Positions 44,038 to 52,245 of a stretch of 64,000 nucleotides of DNA are shown piece by piece. The notes under the pieces were generated by a model that saw only the letters and a program-made list of their open reading frames with translations, was not told the origin of the DNA and ran no database searches. The stretch spans positions 1 through 64,000 of the forward strand of contig JACOTM010000030.1 in assembly GCA_016178305.1 (NCBI GenBank). The letters are read 5' to 3'. Positions within the stretch are counted from its first letter, which is position 1, and every line of letters begins with the position of its first letter. The position numbers and the translations under genes were made by a program. Origin of the DNA: Flavobacteriia bacterium. Lineage in GTDB: Bacteria; Bacteroidota; Bacteroidia; Flavobacteriales_D; Crocinitomicaceae.

Positions 44038-47000
44038 ATGAAAAAATTTAACCCATTTTACCTAATAATATTCTTCATTATTTTCGATAATTTTTCTTGT
44101 AATGCACAGGATTCTTTGCTTTTAGAAAAATATTTACCAGAAATTTATTATGAATATCCTGTTAAAATAAATATTACTGAAGATTTCATTTATCGAAATG
44201 ATCAAGTTTCAACTTATAATCAAATAATGGAATTATTATTTAATCCTGATTCAAAAATTGGCTTCAATAGTAACATAGCTCCTGCCCTACAAGATTTAAA
44301 AGATGGTAAATACGTGATGTATTATGATGATTTCGAATATAAAAAAAATGGAAATTCGATTTTTCTGACTAAACAAGTTGCTTGTATTTTTGAAATAAAA
44401 AATAATCAATTGAATGGGATGAGTTATTGGTTCTCTCCAATTGACCAAAGATTATATAAAAAAGGCTTATATAAAGATAAAAATAGAGAAGGCGAATGGA
44501 TATTATTTTATGAATTTATATATATTGAAGATGTTCTTCCAAATTCAACAAGAAAAAAAAGCAAAAAAAATGTAAATCCAGAAATTAAAGTAAATATTAA
44601 TCATAGCTGTTCTTATCAACAAGGATTTAAACATGGACCAGAGTTGAAATGGAATACTTATGTTTCGGAGAAAATTCAATTTATTCAGGGAAAAAAAGAA
44701 GGGCGATATGAATTTAAAAATGGTGATTCAATTCAAATTGAAGGAACGTATAAGAACAATGAAAAAATAGGAGAATGGAACTATTTTAAACCCATTTATC
44801 TAAAAAATGATATGGGAATAAAAGAAATGAAATTGATTGAACGATTTTATATCAACGACCAAAAAACGCCAATATCTGAAAAAGTTGAATGGGGAAATTT
44901 TGACTGTTATAATGGTGGCCCTTATGGGATAGTTGATGGCGTATTTATAACAAGTTACAATTTGAGTATAACACCAATTGAAAATTCTGATGAAAATTTT
45001 ATAGATAATTTCGAAGATCATATTGTAAAATCAGATGGAGAAAATGCTTATTTCAAATACTTAAAATATGAAAAATATTATGACAATGGACAACTTTATT
45101 TAAAATACAAGGTTGAAAATGGAAATTTAGAAAAAAAGAATACTGATATATATTATGATGATGGAAAGTTAAAATGTCAATTGGATTATCTTAGTGATTC
45201 AATATATTGTATCAAAAAAACTTACAATAAGTGTAATGAAATTTGTGATTCTGTTTTTATAGATTCACTTGGTCAAGTAGATTATAGATATATAGAAATT
45301 GGTGATAAAATTTATAGAATTTTTGATAATATTTATAATTACTCAATTTCAGTTGGTATGTTTTCGAAGTATTCAAAAGATACTTTAACTAGTATTTTAT
45401 CACAAAGTTTAGATCCAAAAAGTAAAGATGTTATTTTTGAAAAAACTTATGAACCTGCGACTTATACTGGAAAATATTTTAAATCCGAATTTTCAAAAAA
45501 TCTTATAACAAAGGGTAAATTTCAGCTTGATTCGAATTTATTAACTACTAATTATAAACAAACCACAACGATCGGGCCTTTTACTTTCTATTTTCAAACA
45601 ATTGATTCATTAAATAAAAATTGGGCCTACAAATATTACAAAAAACAAATAAAAGATTCAATTTTAGAACTTGATTTGCTTTATTTAGGCTTTACAATTG
45701 ATACAATGGGGAAATCAATATGTAAAGAAAATGAGGACTTTTTTAATGGAAAAATTAAATTTATTTTTTCTGATTCAATTGACTTTAAATTTGAAAAAAA
45801 ACATTCAAACTATATTTTTCATATCAGATCAAATTATCAAAATTTAGACGTTGTTAAAAGCTTGTTTCCATCCATTAAAAATCAACTTCCATATTCTTTA
45901 ATATTAAACTTTTTATCTGATAATTGTAGTAATACTATCAAACTAAAATCAATAGAACTTCCTTTTAAAAATGGAAAGATAAATGGCAAAATTATTTGCG
46001 ACAGTGATAAGAATGAAAAAGTTAAAGAAGTTGAAATAGTTGATAATCTTGTTAATGGAAAAGCTAAAAGTTATTGGTATTACAATAATCAAAAAAGATA
46101 TTTAGGAAGAATTGAAGAATATGTAAACAATCAATTAAATGGTTGGTACATTCAATATAATGAGAAAGGAAAAATTACTTCAAAAACTTTTTACCCTATT
46201 CCAAAATTTAATTTAACGGGAACTAAAAAATGGAAGGATATATATTATAGTAATTATGAGCATACTCAAGAGTTCGTGAATGGAATAAAAAACGGTAAGT
46301 ATGAACGTTATGATAATAATAGAAAAATAAAATGGGTCGCTAATTATTCTAACGATACATTAAATGGAATTTTTAATGTTTATGACAATAATAGATTAGT
46401 TCAAAAAGGAACTATTTCAAAAGGTTTCTTGATTGATACCCTTTATTTTTATGACACTTTGGGTCAAATAAAGAATTTATTTATTTACAATGAAAATAGA
46501 TTTATAAAACAAATCAATTATGTAAACACACTAAAAAACTATCAATTAATCAATATAGATTCCGTAAAGTCTTTGGGTTTCCCATCTGATAAATATTACT
46601 CAAGTTTTTTATATCGTAATTCAATAGGAAGATATAAAGTCACTAAAGATGGTGTTTATCGTTATTACGATGATTACGATTTTGAAAATTTAAACGGTTA
46701 CTTTGAAAAATATGATATCAATGGAAATATCAATTATCAAGGTAAATACCAAAATGGAAATAAAATTTCAAATTGGAATTATTTTGATACTTTAAATGGT
46801 AAATACAGTATTAATTATTTTGATTCAATCATAAAAGTCAATGATACTTTATCTTTCAAAACCAAAGGACTATTCGTTCAGAAAAATTGGAAAAATGAAA
46901 ACATTTTCAAAAAATATTTACTGGATCAAAATAGCTTATATATCTGTTCATTGAATGAAAATTTTGATATAAATACCTTTTTTACTTTTTTTGAAAAAGA

Positions 47001-47346
47001 TACCGCTTTACATGGTTTAAATGGTTATCAAAAGCAATATTATCTAAATGGAGTGTTGCAATGCGAAGGAGAAAATCAAAATGGATTGCCAACTGGTTTA
47101 TGGAAATTTTACAATGATAATGGATCATTGAGAGAAATAGGATATTTTAAAAATGGTAAAAAACAAGGTCGCTGGTTAGCTGGTGATTTATCGAGAATTC
47201 ATTATACAGGTGATATTTGTTTAGATTTTGATAACCCCAAAATGAAAAGCTATATTGAGAAATTAAATGAAAAGTTAGAAGTTTGGGTGTATTACTTTTT
47301 AAATGGTGAGCAATTATCAGCAGAATATTTTGAATTTAAAAAATAA
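44038..47346 (+). CDS. Very large exported MORN/YwqK-like repeat protein
   Basis: A 1102-residue protein with a signal peptide ending NAQ (about 1-24; the FSCNAQ has a Cys but no clear lipobox). Much of the length consists of degenerate repeats of the form YYxNGxLxxxGxYxNGxxxGxWxxY, clearest at YYDNGQLYLKYKVENGN (about 350), and at the C-terminus in YYLNGVLQCEGENQNGLPTGLWKFYNDNGSLREIGYFKNGKKQGRW. These match MORN_2/YwqK-type beta-hairpin repeats, which bind lipids or proteins in other systems. No sorting domain follows. The exact role is unknown. Codon composition is like the surroundings. It is unusually long for the family, and it appears to stand alone. Confidence 0.75.
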   Translation: MKKFNPFYLIIFFIIFDNFSCNAQDSLLLEKYLPEIYYEYPVKINITEDFIYRNDQVSTYNQIMELLFNPDSKIGFNSNIAPALQDLKDGKYVMYYDDFEYKKNGNSIFLTKQVACIFEIKNNQLNGMSYWFSPIDQRLYKKGLYKDKNREGEWILFYEFIYIEDVLPNSTRKKSKKNVNPEIKVNINHSCSYQQGFKHGPELKWNTYVSEKIQFIQGKKEGRYEFKNGDSIQIEGTYKNNEKIGEWNYFKPIYLKNDMGIKEMKLIERFYINDQKTPISEKVEWGNFDCYNGGPYGIVDGVFITSYNLSITPIENSDENFIDNFEDHIVKSDGENAYFKYLKYEKYYDNGQLYLKYKVENGNLEKKNTDIYYDDGKLKCQLDYLSDSIYCIKKTYNKCNEICDSVFIDSLGQVDYRYIEIGDKIYRIFDNIYNYSISVGMFSKYSKDTLTSILSQSLDPKSKDVIFEKTYEPATYTGKYFKSEFSKNLITKGKFQLDSNLLTTNYKQTTTIGPFTFYFQTIDSLNKNWAYKYYKKQIKDSILELDLLYLGFTIDTMGKSICKENEDFFNGKIKFIFSDSIDFKFEKKHSNYIFHIRSNYQNLDVVKSLFPSIKNQLPYSLILNFLSDNCSNTIKLKSIELPFKNGKINGKIICDSDKNEKVKEVEIVDNLVNGKAKSYWYYNNQKRYLGRIEEYVNNQLNGWYIQYNEKGKITSKTFYPIPKFNLTGTKKWKDIYYSNYEHTQEFVNGIKNGKYERYDNNRKIKWVANYSNDTLNGIFNVYDNNRLVQKGTISKGFLIDTLYFYDTLGQIKNLFIYNENRFIKQINYVNTLKNYQLINIDSVKSLGFPSDKYYSSFLYRNSIGRYKVTKDGVYRYYDDYDFENLNGYFEKYDINGNINYQGKYQNGNKISNWNYFDTLNGKYSINYFDSIIKVNDTLSFKTKGLFVQKNWKNENIFKKYLLDQNSLYICSLNENFDINTFFTFFEKDTALHGLNGYQKQYYLNGVLQCEGENQNGLPTGLWKFYNDNGSLREIGYFKNGKKQGRWLAGDLSRIHYTGDICLDFDNPKMKSYIEKLNEKLEVWVYYFLNGEQLSAEYFEFKK

Positions 47347-47494
47347 TTACCTCCTCTAAAAAATAAAAATCCAATTAGTATTTCATTCAAAATTCTCTCA
47401 AAATAACCCAATTGTCTTTTCTATTCATAATTACACAACGTCCTGTTTTAGGCCATATTTCACAAAATTTAAATCAAAATTATAAATTTTTATT

Positions 47495-47513
47495 ATTTAG
47501 AATGATTATAAAT
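47495..47513. promoter_or_regulatory. Fur-box-like site 1 upstream of the siderophore receptor
   Basis: ATTTAGAATGATTATAAAT is a near-perfect 9-1-9 inverted repeat of the 7-1-7 type bound by Fur proteins. It lies 80 bp before the receptor ATG. Confidence 0.5.
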
Positions 47514-47564
47514 ACCCTAAATAAGGTATTGTTTCCTCTCCAAATTGAGACTTATTTTGCGGTG

Positions 47565-47587
47565 TTATTTAAAACAATTCTAAATAA
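47565..47587. promoter_or_regulatory. Fur-box-like site 2 upstream of the siderophore receptor
   Basis: TTATTTA-AAACAATTC-TAAATAA is an inverted repeat sharing the half-site ATTCTAAATAA with site 1. It ends 5 bp before the ATG, where binding would block translation start or transcription. Confidence 0.45.
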
Positions 47588-47592
47588 AAAAT

Positions 47593-49953
47593 ATGAAAAC
47601 ATATCTATTCTTCGTTTTTTCTTTCCTATTTCATCAATTTGTAAACTCTCAAAGCGGAAACATTGCTGGGGTTGTCCATTCTGCAGATGGATTAATTGAA
47701 GAAAATTTAAATATTAATTTATTCGAAATTAATCTAAAAACGACAACAAATCAAAAAGGTGAATTTATTCTTTTAAATGTCCCTTATGGCGTTTATACGA
47801 TTTCTGTTTCAATTGAAAATAAAGAACTTCAATCTCAAAAAATTGAATTAAAAGAACCAAATTTTTATTTAAATATCACTTTAGTTCAAAAAGAACTTGA
47901 CTTAGAAGAAGTTAAAATATTTTGTAAAAGAAGTCAAAATGAAATTTCTACATCCATTGGTAAAATACCCATTAGAGCCTTTGATTTACCTCAAAGTACA
48001 GCTACAATCGAAAAAGAAATTTTAGAAAAGCAACAAACACAAACAATAAGCGATGCTTTAAAAAATACAAATGGTGTTTATATTATGGGGAATTCAGGTG
48101 GATACCAAGAAGAAATTGCAGGAAGAGGTTTCGCTTTTAGCAGTAGCAATACTTTTAAAAATGGCGTTCGTTTTAACAATACTATTATGCCAGAAGTAAG
48201 TTCTTTAGAACGAATTGAAATCATGAAAGGAAGCACTGCTATCTTATTTGGAAATGTTTCTGCAGGAGGAATCTTAAACTTAGTGACTAAAAAACCTGTA
48301 TTTGAAAATGGTGGAGAAGTTGCTATGCGAGTTGGGAGTTTTGAATCCTATAAACCAACTTTTGATATTTATGGTAGTTTCAATAATTCTAAAAAAGTAG
48401 CGTACAGGCTAAATTCAACTTATCTGAAATCAAAAAGTTTTAGAGATCAAGTTAAAGCCGAAAGATTTTATGTAAATCCCTCTTTCATTGTTAAAATAAC
48501 TCCAAAATTAGAATTATTATTAGAGGCTGATTACATGAATGATAATCGAACAGCAGACTTTGGAGTTGGTGCGATTAATTACCAATTAATTGATATTCCA
48601 AGAAATACATATCTAGGAACAGCATGGTCAACAATTAAAACAGAACAAAGAAGCTTTACAAATACCTTAACATATCAAGTAACAAAAAATTGGCAACTAA
48701 AAAGTGTAACTTCTATACAAGATTTTAAAAATGACTTGTTTGCCAATACTCGACCAAATGCTTCGAGTCAATTTATTAAAACCGATGGGACATGGATTCG
48801 TGGCATTCAACGAACTCAAATAGCAGAAACGTATGGGATTACACAATTAGATTTAACAGGAAGATTTAATACTGGTTTTTTAAAACATACGCTATTAGTT
48901 GGTGCAGATTATGATCAATACACCTCAAATACTTTGGCATTCAATGGAATCACTAAATATGACACAATCAATGTTTTCAATATTCAAACAAATTTACAAC
49001 GAAATGATATTCCAGATTTAACCGAAAAAACAAAAACAAGTTCCCCAAGAGTTCGAGCGGGAGCATATATTCAAGATTTAATTGGTATTAGTGATAAATT
49101 AAAAATTTTAGCAGGAGTCCGTTTTTCATATTTAGAAACAAGAAGTAATGTTTATACCTACAAAGATGGATCTAATGTAAGTTCAACCATGTTTGATCAT
49201 GCTCTTTCTCCACGATTTGGAGTAATTTATCAGCCTATAAAAACAATCTCTGTTTTTTCAAGTTATTCAAATTCTTTTTCACCAAACACAGGTGTTGATG
49301 TGAATGGAAAAGCTCTTTCTCCTTCTATATCAGATCAATATGAAATTGGTGTAAAAAACGATTTATTTAAAGGGAAAATATCCCTGAATGCAACTGTTTA
49401 TCAAATTACAAATAACAATGTTGCTCAAATGAGTTTAGATAATGGAAATACAAACACAAATATTAAAGAATTAGCGGGAGCACTATCAAGTAAAGGTTTT
49501 GAAATTGATTTAAATACAAAACCATGGAAAGGATTTTCCTTCATAAGTGGTTATAGTTTCAATGAAACAAAATATACCAAAAGCAACATTTATGCTGTTG
49601 GAACAAAAGTTTTATACCAACCAAGAAATACTTTTAATACAAGTATGTATTATGAAGTGGAAAAAGAGAACTTTTTAAAAGGATTAAATTGTGGATTCAC
49701 AGTTCAATATTTTGGAAAAAGAAATGCTGGTCGCTTAACGCGATTGACTGTCCCAAATGATACTTATAAACCGATTGCTTTACCTGATTATACACAAATA
49801 GATTTAAGTTTAGGATATTCTAAAAATAACGTTTCATTTAGAATAAAAGTTTCAAATATTACAAATGTATTAAGTTACAATGTTCATGATGACAATAGTG
49901 TTAATCCAATTGCTCCTAGAATGTACACTGCAACAATCTCGTTTAAATTATAA
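47593..49953 (+). CDS. TonB-dependent siderophore receptor
   Basis: A 786-residue outer-membrane receptor. A signal peptide (MKTYLFFVFSFLFHQFVNS) is followed by a carboxypeptidase-regulatory-like domain (about 22-100, GNIAGVVHSADG ... TTTNQKGEFILLNVPYG). The plug domain (about 130-240) shows IEKEILEKQQTQTISDALKNTNGVY, RGFAFSSSNTFKNGVR and LERIEIMKGSTAILFGNVSAGGILNLVTKKP. The 22-strand barrel fills the rest, ending in a terminal strand TATISFKL. The family imports ferric siderophores using TonB energy. Two Fur-like boxes upstream and a PepSY-TM gene downstream fit iron-responsive uptake. The particular siderophore is unknown. Confidence 0.94.
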   Translation: MKTYLFFVFSFLFHQFVNSQSGNIAGVVHSADGLIEENLNINLFEINLKTTTNQKGEFILLNVPYGVYTISVSIENKELQSQKIELKEPNFYLNITLVQKELDLEEVKIFCKRSQNEISTSIGKIPIRAFDLPQSTATIEKEILEKQQTQTISDALKNTNGVYIMGNSGGYQEEIAGRGFAFSSSNTFKNGVRFNNTIMPEVSSLERIEIMKGSTAILFGNVSAGGILNLVTKKPVFENGGEVAMRVGSFESYKPTFDIYGSFNNSKKVAYRLNSTYLKSKSFRDQVKAERFYVNPSFIVKITPKLELLLEADYMNDNRTADFGVGAINYQLIDIPRNTYLGTAWSTIKTEQRSFTNTLTYQVTKNWQLKSVTSIQDFKNDLFANTRPNASSQFIKTDGTWIRGIQRTQIAETYGITQLDLTGRFNTGFLKHTLLVGADYDQYTSNTLAFNGITKYDTINVFNIQTNLQRNDIPDLTEKTKTSSPRVRAGAYIQDLIGISDKLKILAGVRFSYLETRSNVYTYKDGSNVSSTMFDHALSPRFGVIYQPIKTISVFSSYSNSFSPNTGVDVNGKALSPSISDQYEIGVKNDLFKGKISLNATVYQITNNNVAQMSLDNGNTNTNIKELAGALSSKGFEIDLNTKPWKGFSFISGYSFNETKYTKSNIYAVGTKVLYQPRNTFNTSMYYEVEKENFLKGLNCGFTVQYFGKRNAGRLTRLTVPNDTYKPIALPDYTQIDLSLGYSKNNVSFRIKVSNITNVLSYNVHDDNSVNPIAPRMYTATISFKL

Positions 49954-49960
49954 GTTAATA

Positions 49961-49980
49961 ACCTCAGTTCGATTAATATT
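49961..49980. repeat. Lone copy of the MITE terminal inverted repeat
   Basis: ACCTCAGTTCGATTAATATT is identical to the outer 20 bases of the right end of the element at 56776-57039 (reverse complement), and it is also preceded by TAATA. No partner end is seen nearby, so it is a remnant or a second target-side copy. Confidence 0.6.
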
Positions 49981-50010
49981 AATCTTTCTAAAATCGGAGT
50001 GAAATATTAT

Positions 50011-50046
50011 GAAACTTTCTAAATTTATTTGATGAACAGATTTTAT
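50011..50046. repeat. 36-bp dispersed repeat, copy B
   Basis: Matches 40131-40166 at 33 of 36 positions. It lies 30 bp after the lone MITE end and includes the first ATG of the tracked PepSY ORF, which argues that this ATG is not the native start. Confidence 0.6.
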
Positions 50047-50080
50047 GTATTTTACTCCGAAACTTAAAAAAAAATTAAGA

Positions 50081-51145
50081 ATGATCAAAAACGTTTTCCG
50101 AAAATTACATTTATTCATTGGTTTACTCAGTGGTTTTGTCCTTTTTATTGTTGCAACTTCTGGATGTATTATTGCTTTTGAAGAAGAAATTACAGAGTTT
50201 ATATATCATGACTCCATATTTATAAAAAAATCAAGTAATGTAAAAAAACCTTTGGATAAATTAATAAAAAACGCTACAAATAAAATTGACATTAAAAGCT
50301 TTAAAATATTTAAAGAATCAGATAAAAGTATTGAAGTTTTAACAAATCAACGCGATGTCTATTATTTAAATCCATATTCAGGCTATTTAACCAAAGCATA
50401 TAATAAAGAAACTGATTTTTTTGGTACAGTAGAAAAAATTCATCGAAATTTATATCTTAATGAAACTGGGAGTCAAATAACTGGGATTTCAGCTTTATGT
50501 TGTCTATTGATGTTAATCTCAGGTATTATTATCTGGTGGCCAAAAAATAAACATCTCATTAAAAGCAAATTAACTATCATGCGAAAAGTTAATTGGCGAA
50601 AAACAAATTATGATTTACATAACGTCTTAGGTTTTTATGCTAGTATTGTCATACTATTTACCGTTTTATCTGGATTAATTTGGTCATACGAATGGGCTGA
50701 AAATATTTTGTATTGGGCCACAAATTCCAAACAAGAAAAGCGAATAGAATTCGAATCAGATAATGAAAATCAAATACAAACCAATCAGATATATTTCTCG
50801 ATTTATCAACAAGCAAATAAACGATTCCCTAAAAATAATGAATGTATTATCATAATGCCCGAAACCAAAAAAGATGCAATACGCGTATCCTTACGTTATC
50901 CGAATACGAATTTTTTTAGGAAGCAAGACAATATTTCTTTTAATCAATTTTCTGGAAATAGATTAGGAGAAAACAAATTTGATGATTTGTCATTAGGAGA
51001 TAAATTTCGAATGTCAAATATCAATTATCATACGGGTAAAATTTTTGGTTTTATTGGGCAAATAATTATCTTTTTAGCCAGTCTAATTATAGCAAGCTTA
51101 CCCATTACAGGTTTTCTTATTTGGCGTAATAAACGTAAAACCTAA
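50081..51145 (+). CDS. PepSY-associated TM protein (iron uptake accessory)
   Basis: About 354 residues from the ATG at 50081; the tracked ORF begins 12 codons earlier inside a dispersed repeat. The chosen start gives MIKNVFRKLHLFIGLLSGFVLF, the usual beginning of the family. There are four membrane segments (about 8-34, 135-155, 180-208 and the C-terminal 325-347), with PepSY-like periplasmic loops between them. Motifs include EKIHRNLYLNETGSQITGISALCCLLMLISGIIIWWP and YDLHNVLGFYASIVILFTVLSGLIWSYEWAENI. Such proteins are often encoded beside TonB siderophore receptors and are proposed to act as ferric-siderophore reductases; that is inferred from the family and position, 128 bp after the receptor. 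Confidence 0.85.
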   Translation: MIKNVFRKLHLFIGLLSGFVLFIVATSGCIIAFEEEITEFIYHDSIFIKKSSNVKKPLDKLIKNATNKIDIKSFKIFKESDKSIEVLTNQRDVYYLNPYSGYLTKAYNKETDFFGTVEKIHRNLYLNETGSQITGISALCCLLMLISGIIIWWPKNKHLIKSKLTIMRKVNWRKTNYDLHNVLGFYASIVILFTVLSGLIWSYEWAENILYWATNSKQEKRIEFESDNENQIQTNQIYFSIYQQANKRFPKNNECIIIMPETKKDAIRVSLRYPNTNFFRKQDNISFNQFSGNRLGENKFDDLSLGDKFRMSNINYHTGKIFGFIGQIIIFLASLIIASLPITGFLIWRNKRKT

Positions 51146-51219
51146 GGTTGATAAATAACAAGTTTTTATATAATAAATTTAGAAAGAGTTTCATAGATAG
51201 TTACTAAAATCTTTCCCTC

Positions 51220-52245
51220 TTAATGCCGCTTCTTTGTTAAGAAATTATTTAAATTTGTGTAAGTTAATGAGATTTCAAATGATCCTCCACCATACGCTCT
51301 TCTTAATTGTGATATTGTAACATCATACGAAAGTCCTAATCTAAAACTTTTAACATCTACCATGAAAGAAGGTATAATTGCATCTTTTACACGCATATAT
51401 AAACCAAAACCAAAAAAAGCATCTTGATTAAAGCCTGTAATTTTTGTTCCATTTTTAAATCTATATTTAAACATTGATCCCAAAATAGTTTGGTAATGTC
51501 CCCCTTGAATAAATTGTAAAAAACTTGCATCAACTGACCATTTTGTTTCTAAAATATCCTTAATTATAGATCCATGTAAAACAAATTTTCGATGAAGAAA
51601 ATCGCTCGTACTCACTACATATTGTAATTTCGGAGTATTAATGTGAAATACCGAAAAACCTAATTGAATTTTTGATTCATTATGCCTTGCAAAAGTCGTT
51701 TTTTTACTATCATAAACATAATAAATTCCACTGCTTATATCTGCGTATTTAAATGAGTTTAAATTGTTTACTTCACCTGAATTAATTGTTGGATCAAAAA
51801 TTTCTCCATTCCATTGATTTTCAAATGTTAAATTTGATATATCTCCTTTTCGGCTCCCAAAACCACCTTGTAATCCAACAGAAAGAATATGCCCTTTGCT
51901 GAGTGGTAATATTCCATTCAAAGTTAAAGATCCATTTTGTGAACCAAATTTACTATCGCCACCCATATCGTTGTTGAATTGAAACCCAACACCTAAATGT
52001 GCTTTGTCATTATAAGTTGATTTAAAAAAATTGGCATCCGCTGAAAAATTTGTTGTCATATATTGAGTAGTTGCTCCCATCCATTGGTTACGCTGATTCA
52101 AATTAACCCTTTCCCAGCCATCAAATACGCCCGCACATCCTGGATTTATTAACAAAGGACTTTGAGATGTTTGTGAAAAATGAATATCTTGTGAATGAAC
52201 TACAAGCACATTCACGAATATCAATATGAAGTATAAATTTTTCAT
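51220..52245 (-). CDS. PorP/SprF family type IX secretion outer-membrane protein
   Basis: A 341-residue protein with a signal peptide (MKNLYFILIFVNVLVVHS) followed by the family opening QDIHFSQTSQSPLLINPGCAGVFDGWERVNLNQRNQW. The rest is a Tyr/Phe-rich barrel with FGSQNGSLTLNGILPLSKGHILSVGLQGGFG, IYYVYDSKKTTF and FRLGSYDVTISQL-like strands. PorP/SprF proteins attach T9SS type B cargo to the cell surface and are usually encoded next to their cargo gene. That is the case here: the CotH/TSP3 protein with a type B domain ends directly before this start (0-bp gap). Confidence 0.93.
   Translation of the reverse strand: MKNLYFILIFVNVLVVHSQDIHFSQTSQSPLLINPGCAGVFDGWERVNLNQRNQWMGATTQYMTTNFSADANFFKSTYNDKAHLGVGFQFNNDMGGDSKFGSQNGSLTLNGILPLSKGHILSVGLQGGFGSRKGDISNLTFENQWNGEIFDPTINSGEVNNLNSFKYADISSGIYYVYDSKKTTFARHNESKIQLGFSVFHINTPKLQYVVSTSDFLHRKFVLHGSIIKDILETKWSVDASFLQFIQGGHYQTILGSMFKYRFKNGTKITGFNQDAFFGFGLYMRVKDAIIPSFMVDVKSFRLGLSYDVTISQLRRAYGGGSFEISLTYTNLNNFLTKKRH

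Noticed and set aside
47412-47699. 95-residue plus-strand ORF overlapping the siderophore receptor start
   Set aside because: It overlaps the receptor's signal region in another frame, lacks a promoter of its own, and contains the Fur-like boxes; it is a shadow.
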